NCBI GenBank assembly: GCA_026545225.1
Contig: CM048847.1
Location: forward strand, 62,001 to 126,000
Direction of reading: 5' to 3'
Origin: Cornus controversa
Taxonomy: Eukaryota; Streptophyta; Magnoliopsida; Cornales; Cornaceae
Length of the DNA: 64,000 nucleotides
The notes under the pieces are model-generated. The model was not told where the DNA came from. It did not search any database and saw nothing but the letters and a program-made list of their open reading frames with translations. Position numbers and translations under genes: made by a program. Of this stretch, positions 33,805-48,524 are shown in pieces. Position 1 is the stretch's first letter. The number at the start of each line of letters is the position of its first letter.

Positions 33805-36748
33805 TTTTAAACTTGTTTCATTTGAGTTGTTTTGATTAGAAAACCACATTCCAAGCGAAGTCTTGCCATAATATTAATCGTACGCTACTTTTTTCTAAAT
33901 GAAACCATCAAAGGGTCCCAAAGAAACGACGAGCATGTCGATCCGATCTTCATCCATGTTTGTTTGAGTTGTTCTGAGTCAAAAAGAACAATTCCTTGCA
34001 ATAACCAGGCATGACCACAACCGTATGGCGCTTTGTGCTAGAATTGACCATCTGGATGTCCAGAAGAATAGAGAATGACAACAACGGTTTTGAACTTGTT
34101 TCGTTTGACCTGTCCTGATTCGAAAAGTCCAATCCACTTGAAATCGTGCCATACATAGAATTATACGTTGCTTTATGCCTAATTCGACCGTGAGAACGTC
34201 CTGAATCGAAAAGAGTAATTCCTTGCTGCACTCATGAATGATCACAACCGTATGGTGCTCTATGCCAACTTCAACCATCTGGACAAGTAAAAGAAACAAT
34301 TCCCAAGCTATCGATGATTTTAAACAAGTTTAGTTTCAGTTGTTCTGATTCAAAAACCCCATTGCTTGAGAAGTTGTGTCATAATCAGAATCGTAAGTTT
34401 CTTTTTTCCAAATTAGACCATCAAAGCATCCAAAAGAAGTGACGAACCTGTCAATCCGATCTTCATCACAACCGTATGGTGCTTTGTTCCAAATTCGACC
34501 GTTTCGACATCTAAAGGAAACAATTTGCAAGCTACCAACCATTTTAAACTTGTTTCATTTGAGTTGTTATGATTAGAAAACCACATTCCAAGAGAAGTCG
34601 TGCCATAATAGTAATCGTACGCTGCTTTTTTCTAAATGAAACCATCAAAGCGTCCCAAAGAAACGACGAGCATGTCGATCCGATCTTCATCCACGTCTGT
34701 TTGAGTTGTTCTGAGTCGAAAGAACTATTGCTTGCAATAATCAGGCATGACGACAACCGTATGGCGCTTTGTGCTAGAATTGACCATCTGGATGTCCAGA
34801 AAAATAGAGAATGACAACAACGGTTTCGAACTTGTTTCGTTTGACTTGTCCTGATTCGAAAAGTCCAATCCACGTGAAATCGTGCCATACCTAGAATTAT
34901 ACGGTCCTTTATGCCAAATTCAACCGTCAGGACGTCCTGAATCGAAAAGAGTAATTCCATGCTGCACCCATGAATGATCACAACCGTATGGTGCTCTATG
35001 CCAACTTCAACCATCTGGACAAGTAAAAGAAACAATTCCCAAGCTATCGAGGATTTTAAACAAGTTTTGTTTGAGTTGTTCTGATTCAAAAACCCATTCC
35101 TTGAGAAGTCGTGCCATAATCAGAATCGTAAGTTTCTTTTTTCCAAATTAGACCATCAAAGCATCCAAAAGAAGTGACGAACATGTCAATCCGATCTTCA
35201 TCACAATCGTATGGTGCTTTGTTCCAAATTCGACCGTTTGGACATCTGAAGGAAACAATTTGTAAGCTACCAACCATTTTAAACTTGTTTCATTTGAGTT
35301 GTTTTGATTAGAAAACCACATTCCAAGCGAAGTCTTGCCATAATATTAATCGTACGCTACTTTTTTCTAAATGAAACCATCAAAGGGTCCCAAAGAAACG
35401 ACGAGCATGTCGATCCGATCTTCATCCATGTTTGTTTGAGTTGTTCTGAGTCAAAAAGAACAATTCCTTGCAATAACCAGGCATGACCACAACCGTATGG
35501 CGCTTTGTGCTAGAATTGACCATCTGGATGTCCAGAAGAATAGAGAATGACAACAACGGTTTTGAACTTGTTTCGTTTGACCTGTCCTGATTCGAAAAGT
35601 CCAATCCACTTGAAATCGTGCCATACATAGAATTATACGTTGCTTTATGCCTAATTCGACCGTGAGAACGTCCTGAATCGAAAAGAGTAATTCCTTGCTG
35701 CACTCATGAATGATCACAACCGTATGGTGCTCTATGCCAACTTCAACCATCTGGACAAGTAAAAGAAACAATTCCCAAGCTATCGATGATTTTAAACAAG
35801 TTTAGTTTCAGTTGTTCTGATTCAAAAACCCCATTGCTTGAGAAGTTGTGTCATAATCAGAATCGTAAGTTTCTTTTTTCCAAATTAGACCATCAAAGCA
35901 TCCAAAAGAAGTGACGAACCTGTCAATCCGATCTTCATCACAACCGTATGGTGCTTTGTTCCAAATTCGACCGTTTCGACATCTAAAGGAAACAATTTGC
36001 AAGCTACCAACCATTTTAAACTTGTTTCATTTGAGTTGTTATGATTAGAAAACCACATTCCAAGAGAAGTCGTGCCATAATAGTAATCGTACGCTGCTTT
36101 TTTCTAAATGAAACCATCAAAGCGTCCCAAAGAAACGACGAGCATGTCGATCCGATCTTCATCCACGTCTGTTTGAGTTGTTCTGAGTCGAAAGAACTAT
36201 TGCTTGCAATAATCAGGCATGACGACAACCGTATGGCGCTTTGTGCTAGAATTGACCATCTGGATGTCCAGAAAAATAGAGAATGACAACAACGGTTTCG
36301 AACTTGTTTCGTTTGACTTGTCCTGATTCGAAAAGTCCAATCCACGTGAAATCGTGCCATACCTAGAATTATACGGTCCTTTATGCCAAATTCAACCGTC
36401 AGGACGTCCTGAATCGAAAAGAGTAATTCCATGCTGCACCCATGAATGATCACAACCGTATGGTGCTCTATGCCAACTTCAACCATCTGGACAAGTAAAA
36501 GAAACAATTCCCAAGCTATCGAGGATTTTAAACAAGTTTTGTTTGAGTTGTTCTGATTCAAAAACCCATTCCTTGAGAAGTCGTGCCATAATCAGAATCG
36601 TAAGTTTCTTTTTTCCAAATTAGACCATCAAAGCATCCAAAAGAAGTGACGAACATGTCAATCCGATCTTCATCACAATCGTATGGTGCTTTGTTCCAAA
36701 TTCGACCGTTTGGACATCTGAAGGAAACAATTTGTAAGCTACCAACCA
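33805..36748. repeat. Recently duplicated dimer (Q-P** twice)
   Basis: Q 33805 and Q 35277 share two changes seen nowhere else: CCACTTGAAATC (34138 and 35610) and GAGAACGTCC. Both are followed by P** copies (34542, 36014). The shared sites are exactly 1,472 bp apart. The first change destroys the CACGTG hexamer and the second breaks the central palindrome. Confidence 0.85.
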
Positions 36749-37485
36749 TTTTAAACTTGTTTCATTTGAGTTGTTTTGATTAGAAAACCACATTCCAAGC
36801 GAAGTCTTGCCATAATATTAATCGTACGCTACTTTTTTCTAAATGAAACCATCAAAGGGTCCCAAAGAAACGACGAGCATGTCGATCCGATCTTCATCCA
36901 TGTTTGTTTGAGTTGTTCTGAGTCAAAAAGAACAATTCCTTGCAATAACCAGGCATGACCACAACCGTATGGCGCTTTGTGCTAGAATTGACCATCTGGA
37001 TGTCCAGAAGAATAGAGAATGACAACAACGGTTTTGAACTTGTTTCGTTTGACCTGTCCTGATTCGAAAAGTCCAATCCACGTGAAATCGTGCCATACAT
37101 AGAATTATACGTTGCTTTATGCCTAATTCGACCGTGAGGACGTCCTGAATCGAAAAGAGTAATTCCTTGCTGCACTCATGAATGATCACAACCGTATGGT
37201 GCTCTATGCCAACTTCAACCATCTGGACAAGTAAAAGAAACAATTCCCAAGCTATCGATGATTTTAAACAAGTTTAGTTTCAGTTGTTCTGATTCAAAAA
37301 CCCCATTGCTTGAGAAGTTGTGTCATAATCAGAATCGTAAGTTTCTTTTTTCCAAATTAGACCATCAAAGCATCCAAAAGAAGTGACGAACCTGTCAATC
37401 CGATCTTCATCACAACCGTATGGTGCTTTGTTCCAAATTCGACCGTTTCGACATCTAAAGGAAACAATTTGCAAGCTACCAACCA

Positions 37486-38220
37486 TTTTAAACTTGTTTC
37501 ATTTGAGTTGTTATGATTAGAAAACCACATTCCAAGAGAAGTCGTGCCATAATAGTAATCGTACGCTGCTTTTTTCTAAATGAAACCATCAAAGCGTCCC
37601 AAAGAAACGACGAGCATGTCGATCCGATCTTCATCCATGTTTGTTTGAGTTGTTCTGAGTCGAAAGAACTATTGCTTGCAATAACCAGGCATGGCCACAA
37701 CCGTATGGTGCTTTGTCCTAGAATTGACCATCTGGATGTCTAGAAGAATAGAGAATGACAACAACGGTTTTGAACTTGTTTGGTTTGACCTGTCCTGATT
37801 CGAAAAGTCCAATCCACGTGAAATCGTGCCATACCTAGAATTATACGTTGCTTTATGCCAAATTCAACCGTCAGGACGTCCTGAATCGAAAAGAGTAATT
37901 CCATGCTGCACCCATGAATGATCACAACCGTATGGTGCTCTATGCCAACTTCAACCATCTGGACAAGTAAAAGAAACAATTCCCAAGCTATCGAGGATTT
38001 TAAACAAGTTTTGTTTGAGTTGTTCTGATTCAAAAACCCATTCCTTGAGAAGTCGTGCCATAATCAGAATCGTAAGTTTCTTTTTTCCAAATTAGACCAT
38101 CAAAGCATCCAAAAGAAGTGACGAACATGTCAATCCGATCTTCATCACAATCGTATGGTGCTTTGTTCCAAATTCGACCGTTTGGACATCTGAAGGAAAC
38201 AATTTGTAAGCTACCAACCA
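37486..38220. repeat. Isolated P* monomer
   Basis: A P* copy with the CATGGCCAC and CATGTTTG forms, between the P** copy at 36014 and the plain P at 38958. The Q after it (38221) carries GACCACCTGG, a variant otherwise seen only from 52.9 kb onward. Confidence 0.85.
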
Positions 38221-38957
38221 TTTTAAACTTGTTTCATTTGAGTTGTTTTGATTAGAAAACCACATTCCAAGCGAAGTCTTGCCATAATATTAATCGTACG
38301 CTACTTTTTTCTAAATGAAACCATCAAAGGGTCCCAAAGAAACGACGAGCATGTCGATCCGATCTTCATCCATGTTTGTTTGAGTTGTTCTGAGTCAAAA
38401 AGAACAATTCCTTGCAATAACCAGGCATGACCACAACCGTATGGCGCTTTGTGCTAGAATTGACCACCTGGATGTCCAGAAGAATAGAGAATGACAACAA
38501 CGGTTTTGAACTTGTTTCGTTTGACCTGTCCTGATTCGAAAAGTCCAATCCACGTGAAATCGTGCCATACATAGAATTATACGTTGCTTTATGCCTAATT
38601 CGACCGTGAGGACGTCCTGAATCGAAAAGAGTAATTCCTTGCTGCACTCATGAATGATCACAACCGTATGGTGCTCTATGCCAACTTCAACCATCTGGAC
38701 AAGTAAAAGAAACAATTCCCAAGCTATCGATGATTTTAAACAAGTTTAGTTTCAGTTGTTCTGATTCAAAAACCCCATTGCTTGAGAAGTTGTGTCATAA
38801 TCAGAATCGTAAGTTTCTTTTTTCCAAATTAGACCATCAAAGCATCCAAAAGAAGTGACGAACCTGTCAATCCGATCTTCATCACAACCGTATGGTGCTT
38901 TGTTCCAAATTCGACCGTTTCGACATCTAAAGGAAACAATTTGCAAGCTACCAACCA

Positions 38958-40429
38958 TTTTAAACTTGTTTCATTTGAGTTGTTATGATTAGAAAACCAC
39001 ATTCCAAGAGAAGTCGTGCCATAATAGTAATCGTACGCTGCTTTTTTCTAAATGAAACCATCAAAGCGTCCCAAAGAAACGACGAGCATGTCGATCCGAT
39101 CTTCATCCATGTCTGTTTGAGTTGTTCTGAGTCGAAAGAACTATTGCTTGCAATAATCAGGCATGACGACAACCGTATGGCGCTTTGTGCTAGAATTGAC
39201 CATCTGGATGTCCAGAAAAATAGAGAATGACAACAACGGTTTCGAACTTGTTTCGTTTGACTTGTCCTGATTCGAAAAGTCCAATCCACGTGAAATCGTG
39301 CCATACCTAGAATTATACGTTGCTTTATGCCAAATTCAACCGTCAGGACGTCCTGAATCGAAAAGAGTAATTCCATGCTGCACCCATGAATGATCACAAC
39401 CGTATGGTGCTCTATGCCAACTTCAACCATCTGGACAAGTAAAAGAAACAATTCCCAAGCTATCGAGGATTTTAAACAAGTTTTGTTTGAGTTGTTCTGA
39501 TTCAAAAACCCATTCCTTGAGAAGTCGTGCCATAATCAGAATCGTAAGTTTCTTTTTTCCAAATTAGACCATCAAAGCATCCAAAAGAAGTGACGAACAT
39601 GTCAATCCGATCTTCATCACAATCGTATGGTGCTTTGTTCCAAATTCAACCGTTTGGACATCTGAAGGAAACAATTTGTAAGCTACCAACCATTTTAAAC
39701 TTGTTTCATTTGAGTTGTTTTGATTAGAAAACCACATTCCAAGCGAAGTCTTGCCATAATATTAATCGTACGCTACTTTTTTCAAAATGAAACCATCAAA
39801 GGGTCCCAAAGAAACGACGAGCATGTCGATCCGATCTTCATCCATGTTTGTTTGAGTTGTTCTGAGTCAAAAAGAACAATTCCTTGCAATAACCAGGCAT
39901 GACCACAACCGTATGGCGCTTTGTGCTAGAATTGACCATCTGGATGTCCAGAAGAATAGAGAATGACAACAACGGTTTTGAACTTGTTTCGTTTGACCTG
40001 TCCTGATTCGAAAAGTCCAATCCACGTGAAATCGTGCCATACATAGAATTATACGTTGCTTTATGCCTAATTCGACTGTGAGGACGTCCTGAATCGAAAA
40101 GAGTAATTCCTTGCTGCACTCATGAATGATCACAACCGTATGGTGCTCTATGCCAACTTCAACCATCTGGACAAGTAAAAGAAACAATTCCCAAGCTATC
40201 GATGATTTTAAACAAGTTTAGTTTCAGTTGTTCTGATTCAAAAACCCCATTGCTTGAGAAGTTGTGTCATAATCAGAATCGTAAGTTTCTTTTTTCCAAA
40301 TTAGACCATCAAAGCATCCAAAAGAAGTGACGAACCTGTCAATCCGATCTTCATCACAACCGTATGGTGCTTTGTTCCAAATTCGACCGTTTCGACATCT
40401 AAAGGAAACAATTTGCAAGCTACCAACCA
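38958..40429. repeat. Dimer matching 31598-33069 (7,360 bp away)
   Basis: P 38958 has the CAAATTCAACC tail and Q 39693 has TTCAAAATG, the same rare pair as at 31598. A private C to T at 40077 (CGACTGTGAGG) marks this Q. The neighbours on each side differ (P* here, P** there), so this is not a simple block copy of the whole region. Confidence 0.8.
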
Positions 40430-43400
40430 TTTTAAACTTGTTTCATTTGAGTTGTTATGATTAGAAAACCACATTCCAAGAGAAGTCGTGCCATAATAGT
40501 AATCGTACGCTGCTTTTTTCTAAATGAAACCATCAAAGCGTCCCAAAGAAACGACGAGCATGTCGATCCGATCTTCATCCATGTCTGTTTGAGTTGTTCT
40601 GAGTCGAAAGAACTATTGCTTGCAATAACCAGGCATGGCCACAACCGTATGGTGCTTTGTCCTAGAATTGACCATCTGGATGTCTAGAAGAATAGAGAAT
40701 GACAACAACGGTTTTGAACTTGTTTGGTTTGACCTGTCCTGATTCGAAAAGTCCAATCCACGTGAAATCGTGCCATACCTAGAATTATACGTTGCTTTAT
40801 GCCAAATTCAACCGTCAGGACGTCCTGAATCGAAAAGAGTAATTCCATGCTGCACCCATGAATGATCACAACCGTATGGTGCTCTATGCCAACTTCAACC
40901 ATCTGGACAAGTAAAAGAAACAATTCCCAAGCTATCGAGGATTTTAAACAAGTTTTGTTTGAGTTGTTCTGATTCAAAAACCCATTCCTTGAGAAGTCGT
41001 GCCATAATCAGAATCGTAAGTTTCTTTTTTCCAAATTAGACCATCAAAGCATCCAAAAGAAGTGACGAACATGTCAATCCGATCTTCATCACAATCGTAT
41101 GGTGCTTTGTTCCAAATTCGACCGTTTGGACATCTGAAGGAAACAATTTGTAAGCTACCAACCATTTTAAACTTGTTTCATTTGAGTTGTTTTGATTAGA
41201 AAACCACATTCCAAGCGAAGTCTTGCCATAATATTAATCGTACGCTACTTTTTTCTAAATGAAACCATCAAAGGGTCCCAAAGAAACGACGAGCATGTCG
41301 ATCCGATCTTCATCCATGTTTGTTTGAGTTGTTCTGAGTCAAAAAGAACAATTCCTTGCAATAACCAGGCATGACCACAACCGTATGGCGCTTTGTGCTA
41401 GAATTGACCATCTGGATGTCCAGAAGAATAGAGAATGACAACAACGGTTTTGAACTTGTTTCGTTTGACCTGTCCTGATTCGAAAAGTCCAATCCACGTG
41501 AAATCGTGCCATACATAGAATTATACGTTGCTTTATGCCTAATTCGACCGTGAGGACGTCCTGAATCGAAAAGAGTAATTCCTTGCTGCACTCATGAATG
41601 ATCACAACCGTATGGTGCTCTATGCCAACTTCAACCATCTGGACAAGTAAAAGAAACAATTCCCAAGCTATCGATGATTTTAAACAAGTTTAGTTTCAGT
41701 TGTTCTGATTCAAAAACCCCATTGCTTGAGAAGTTGTGTCATAATCAGAATCGTAAGTTTCTTTTTTCCAAATTAGACCATCAAAGCATCCAAAAGAAGT
41801 GACGAACCTGTCAATCCGATCTTCATCACAACCGTATGGTGCTTTGTTCCAAATTCGACCGTTTCGACATCTAAAGGAAACAATTTGCAAGCTACCAACC
41901 ATTTTAAACTTGTTTCATTTGAGTTGTTATGATTAGAAAACCACATTCCAAGAGAAGTCGTGCCATAATAGTAATCGTACGCTGCTTTTTTCTAAATGAA
42001 ACCATCAAAGCGTCCCAAAGAAACGACGAGCATGTCGATCCGATCTTCATCCATGTCTGTTTGAGTTGTTCTGAGTCGAAAGAACTATTGCTTGCAATAA
42101 CCAGGCATGGCCACAACCGTATGGTGCTTTGTCCTAGAATTGACCATCTGGATGTCTAGAAGAATAGAGAATGACAACAACGGTTTTGAACTTGTTTGGT
42201 TTGACCTGTCCTGATTCGAAAAGTCCAATCCACGTGAAATCGTGCCATACCTAGAATTATACGTTGCTTTATGCCAAATTCAACCGTCAGGACGTCCTGA
42301 ATCGAAAAGAGTAATTCCATGCTGCACCCATGAATGATCACAACCGTATGGTGCTCTATGCCAACTTCAACCATCTGGACAAGTAAAAGAAACAATTCCC
42401 AAGCTATCGAGGATTTTAAACAAGTTTTGTTTGAGTTGTTCTGATTCAAAAACCCATTCCTTGAGAAGTCGTGCCATAATCAGAATCGTAAGTTTCTTTT
42501 TTCCAAATTAGACCATCAAAGCATCCAAAAGAAGTGACGAACATGTCAATCCGATCTTCATCACAATCGTATGGTGCTTTGTTCCAAATTCGACCGTTTG
42601 GACATCTGAAGGAAACAATTTGTAAGCTACCAACCATTTTAAACTTGTTTCATTTGAGTTGTTTTGATTAGAAAACCACATTCCAAGCGAAGTCTTGCCA
42701 TAATATTAATCGTACGCTACTTTTTTCTAAATGAAACCATCAAAGGGTCCCAAAGAAACGACGAGCATGTCGATCCGATCTTCATCCATGTTTGTTTGAG
42801 TTGTTCTGAGTCAAAAAGAACAATTCCTTGCAATAACCAGGCATGACCACAACCGTATGGCGCTTTGTGCTAGAATTGACCATCTGGATGTCCAGAAGAA
42901 TAGAGAATGACAACAACGGTTTTGAACTTGTTTCGTTTGACCTGTCCTGATTCGAAAAGTCCAATCCACGTGAAATCGTGCCATACATAGAATTATACGT
43001 TGCTTTATGCCTAATTCGACCGTGAGGACGTCCTGAATCGAAAAGAGTAATTCCTTGCTGCACTCATGAATGATCACAACCGTATGGTGCTCTATGCCAA
43101 CTTCAACCATCTGGACAAGTAAAAGAAACAATTCCCAAGCTATCGATGATTTTAAACAAGTTTAGTTTCAGTTGTTCTGATTCAAAAACCCCATTGCTTG
43201 AGAAGTTGTGTCATAATCAGAATCGTAAGTTTCTTTTTTCCAAATTAGACCATCAAAGCATCCAAAAGAAGTGACGAACCTGTCAATCCGATCTTCATCA
43301 CAACCGTATGGTGCTTTGTTCCAAATTCGACCGTTTCGACATCTAAAGGAAACAATTTGCAAGCTACCAACCATTTTAAACTTGTTTCATTTGAGTTGTT

Positions 43401-46400
43401 ATGATTAGAAAACCACATTCCAAGAGAAGTCGTGCCATAATAGTAATCGTACGCTGCTTTTTTCTAAATGAAACCATCAAAGCGTCCCAAAGAAACGACG
43501 AGCATGTCGATCCGATCTTCATCCATGTTTGTTTGAGTTGTTCTGAGTCGAAAGAACTATTGCTTGCAATAACCAGGCATGGCCACAACCGTATGGTGCT
43601 TTGTCCTAGAATTGACCATCTGGATGTCTAGAAGAATAGAGAATGACAACAACGGTTTTGAACTTGTTTGGTTTGACCTGTCCTGATTCGAAAAGTCCAA
43701 TCCACGTGAAATCGTGCCATACCTAGAATTATACGTTGCTTTATGCCAAATTCAACCGTCAGGACGTCCTGAATCGAAAAGAGTAATTCCATGCTGCACC
43801 CATGAATGATCACAACCGTATGGTGCTCTATGCCAACTTCAACCATCTGGACAAGTAAAAGAAACAATTCCCAAGCTATCGAGGATTTTAAACAAGTTTT
43901 GTTTGAGTTGTTCTGATTCAAAAACCCATTCCTTGAGAAGTCGTGCCATAATCAGAATCGTAAGTTTCTTTTTTCCAAATTAGACCATCAAAGCATCCAA
44001 AAGAAGTGACGAACATGTCAATCCGATCTTCATCACAATCGTATGGTGCTTTGTTCCAAATTCGACCGTTTGGACATCTGAAGGAAACAATTTGTAAGCT
44101 ACCAACCATTTTAAACTTGTTTCATTTGAGTTGTTTTGATTAGAAAACCACATTCCAAGCGAAGTCTTGCCATAATATTAATCGTACGCTACTTTTTTCT
44201 AAATGAAACCATCAAAGGGTCCCAAAGAAACGACGAGCATGTCGATCCGATCTTCATCCATGTTTGTTTGAGTTGTTCTGAGTCAAAAAGAACAATTCCT
44301 TGCAATAACCAGGCATGACCACAACCGTATGGCGCTTTGTGCTAGAATTGACCATCTGGATGTCCAGAAGAATAGAGAATGACAACAACGGTTTTGAACT
44401 TGTTTCGTTTGACCTGTCCTGATTCGAAAAGTCCAATCCACGTGAAATCGTGCCATACATAGAATTATACGTTGCTTTATGCCTAATTCGACCGTGAGGA
44501 CGTCCTGAATCGAAAAGAGTAATTCCTTGCTGCACTCATGAATGATCACAACCGTATGGTGCTCTATGCCAACTTCAACCATCTGGACAAGTAAAAGAAA
44601 CAATTCCCAAGCTATCGATGATTTTAAACAAGTTTAGTTTCAGTTGTTCTGATTCAAAAACCCCATTGCTTGAGAAGTTGTGTCATAATCAGAATCGTAA
44701 GTTTCTTTTTTCCAAATTAGACCATCAAAGCATCCAAAAGAAGTGACGAACCTGTCAATCCGATCTTCATCACAACCGTATGGTGCTTTGTTCCAAATTC
44801 GACCGTTTCGACATCTAAAGGAAACAATTTGCAAGCTACCAACCATTTTAAACTTGTTTCATTTGAGTTGTTATGATTAGAAAACCACATTCCAAGAGAA
44901 GTCGTGCCATAATAGTAATCGTACGCTGCTTTTTTCTAAATGAAACCATCAAAGCGTCCCAAAGAAACGACGAGCATGTCGATCCGATCTTCATCCATGT
45001 CTGTTTGAGTTGTTCTGAGTCGAAAGAACTATTGCTTGCAATAACCAGGCATGACCACAACCGTATGGTGCTTTGTCCTAGAATTGACCATCTGGATGTC
45101 TAGAAGAATAGAGAATGACAACAACGGTTTTGAACTTGTTTGGTTTGACCTGTCCTGATTCGAAAAGTCCAATCCACGTGAAATCGTGCCATACCTAGAA
45201 TTATACGTTGCTTTATGCCAAATTCAACCGTCAGGACGTCCTGAATCGAAAAGAGTAATTCCATGCTGCACCCATGAATGATCACAACCGTATGGTGCTC
45301 TATGCCAACTTCAACCATCTGGACAAGTAAAAGAAACAATTCCCAAGCTATCGAGGATTTTAAACAAGTTTTGTTTGAGTTGTTCTGATTCAAAAACCCA
45401 TTCCTTGAGAAGTCGTGCCATAATCAGAATCGTAAGTTTCTTTTTTCCAAATTAGACCATCAAAGCATCCAAAAGAAGTGACGAACATGTCAATCCGATC
45501 TTCATCACAATCGTATGGTGCTTTGTTCCAAATTCGACCGTTTGGACATCTGAAGGAAACAATTTGTAAGCTACCAACCATTTTAAACTTGTTTCATTTG
45601 AGTTGTTTTGATTAGAAAACCACATTCCAAGCGAAGTCTTGCCATAATATTAATCGTACGCTACTTTTTTCTAAATGAAACCATCAAAGGGTCCCAAAGA
45701 AACGACGAGCATGTCGATCCGATCTTCATCCATGTTTGTTTGAGTTGTTCTGAGTCAAAAAGAACAATTCCTTGCAATAACCAGGCATGACCACAACCGT
45801 ATGGCGCTTTGTGCTAGAATTGACCATCTGGATGTCCAGAAGAATAGAGAATGACAACAACGGTTTTGAACTTGTTTCGTTTGACCTGTCCTGATTCGAA
45901 AAGTCCAATCCACGTGAAATCGTGCCATACATAGAATTATACGTTGCTTTATGCCTAATTCGACCGTGAGGACGTCCTGAATCGAAAAGAGTAATTCCTT
46001 GCTGCACTCATGAATGATCACAACCGTATGGTGCTCTATGCCAACTTCAACCATCTGGACAAGTAAAAGAAACAATTCCCAAGCTATCGATGATTTTAAA
46101 CAAGTTTAGTTTCAGTTGTTCTGATTCAAAAACCCCATTGCTTGAGAAGTTGTGTCATAATCAGAATCGTAAGTTTCTTTTTTCCAAATTAGACCATCAA
46201 AGCATCCAAAAGAAGTGACGAACCTGTCAATCCGATCTTCATCACAACCGTATGGTGCTTTGTTCCAAATTCGACCGTTTCGACATCTAAAGGAAACAAT
46301 TTGCAAGCTACCAACCATTTTAAACTTGTTTCATTTGAGTTGTTATGATTAGAAAACCACATTCCAAGAGAAGTCGTGCCATAATAGTAATCGTACGCTG

Positions 46401-47052
46401 CTTTTTTCTAAATGAAACCATCAAAGCGTCCCAAAGAAACGACGAGCATGTCGATCCGATCTTCATCCATGTCTGTTTGAGTTGTTCTGAGTCGAAAGAA
46501 CTATTGCTTGCAATAACCAGGCATGACCACAACCGTATGGTGCTTTGTCCTAGAATTGACCATCTGGATGTCTAGAAGAATAGAGAATGACAACAACGGT
46601 TTTGAACTTGTTTGGTTTGACCTGTCCTGATTCGAAAAGTCCAATCCACGTGAAATCGTGCCATACCTAGAATTATACGTTGCTTTATGCCAAATTCAAC
46701 CGTCAGGACGTCCTGAATCGAAAAGAGTAATTCCATGCTGCACCCATGAATGATCACAACCGTATGGTGCTCTATGCCAACTTCAACCATCTGGACAAGT
46801 AAAAGAAACAATTCCCAAGCTATCGAGGATTTTAAACAAGTTTTGTTTGAGTTGTTCTGATTCAAAAACCCATTCCTTGAGAAGTCGTGCCATAATCAGA
46901 ATCGTAAGTTTCTTTTTTCCAAATTAGACCATCAAAGCATCCAAAAGAAGTGACGAACATGTCAATCCGATCTTCATCACAATCGTATGGTGCTTTGTTC
47001 CAAATTCGACCGTTTGGACATCTGAAGGAAACAATTTGTAAGCTACCAACCA
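40430..47052. repeat. P* cluster, five copies (40430 to 46318)
   Basis: P copies at 40430, 41902, 43374, 44846 and 46318 all carry the P* patch. The first three have CATGGCCAC and the last two CATGACCAC, with CATGTTTG only in 43374. This is the longest uninterrupted P* run, and the Q copies between them are ordinary. Confidence 0.88.
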
Positions 47053-47789
47053 TTTTAAACTTGTTTCATTTGAGTTGTTTTGATTAGAAAACCACATTCC
47101 AAGCGAAGTCTTGCCATAATATTAATCGTACGCTACTTTTTTCTAAATGAAACCATCAAAGGGTCCCAAAGAAACGACGAGCATGTCGATCCGATCTTCA
47201 TCCATGTTTGTTTGAGTTGTTCTGAGTCAAAAAGAACAATTCCTTGCAATAACCAGGCATGACCACAACCGTATGGCGCTTTGTGCTAGAATTGACCATC
47301 TGGATGTCCAGAAGAATAGAGAATGACAACAACGGTTTTGAACTTGTTTCGTTTGACCTGTCCTGATTCGAAAAGTCCAATCCACGTGAAATCGTGCCAT
47401 ACATAGAATTATACGTTGCTTTATGCCTAATTCGACCGTGAGGACGTCCTGAATCGAAAAGAGTAATTCCTTGCTGCACTCATGAATGATCACAACCGTA
47501 TGGTGCTCTATGCCAACTTCAACCATCTGGACAAGTAAAAGAAACAATTCCCAAGCTATCGATGATTTTAAACAAGTTTAGTTTCAGTTGTTCTGATTCA
47601 AAAACCCCATTGCTTGAGAAGTTGTGTCATAATCAGAATCGTAAGTTTCTTTTTTCCAAATTAGACCATCAAAGCATCCAAAAGAAGTGACGAACCTGTC
47701 AATCCGATCTTCATCACAACCGTATGGTGCTTTGTTCCAAATTCGACCGTTTCGACATCTAAAGGAAACAATTTGCAAGCTACCAACCA

Positions 47790-48524
47790 TTTTAAACTTG
47801 TTTCATTTGAGTTGTTATGATTAGAAAACCACATTCCAAGAGAAGTCGTGCCATAATAGTAATCGTACGCTGCTTTTTTCTAAATGAAACCATCAAAGCG
47901 TCCCAAAGAAACGACGAGCATGTCGATCCGATCTTCATCCACGTCTGTTTGAGTTGTTCTGAGTCGAAAGAACTATTGCTTGCAATAATCAGGCATGACG
48001 ACAACCGTATGGCGCTTTGTGCTAGAATTGACCATCTGGATGTCCAGAAAAATAGAGAATGACAACAACGGTTTCGAACTTGTTTCGTTTGACTTGTCCT
48101 GATTCGAAAAGTCCAATCCACGTGAAATCGTGCCATACCTAGAATTATACGGTCCTTTATGCCAAATTCAACCGTCAGGACGTCCTGAATCGAAAAGAGT
48201 AATTCCATGCTGCACCCATGAATGATCACAACCGTATGGTGCTCTATGCCAACTTCAACCATCTGGACAAGTAAAAGAAACAATTCCCAAGCTATCGAGG
48301 ATTTTAAACAAGTTTTGTTTGAGTTGTTCTGATTCAAAAACCCATTCCTTGAGAAGTCGTGCCATAATCAGAATCGTAAGTTTCTTTTTTCCAAATTAGA
48401 CCATCAAAGCATCCAAAAGAAGTGACGAACATGTCAATCCGATCTTCATCACAATCGTATGGTGCTTTGTTCCAAATTCGACCGTTTGGACATCTGAAGG
48501 AAACAATTTGTAAGCTACCAACCA
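47790..48524. repeat. Single P** monomer
   Basis: Carries both P** marks (CCACGTCTG near 47940 and ACGGTCCTTT near 48150) without further changes. It follows the P* cluster and is followed by plain P copies to the window end. Confidence 0.88.
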
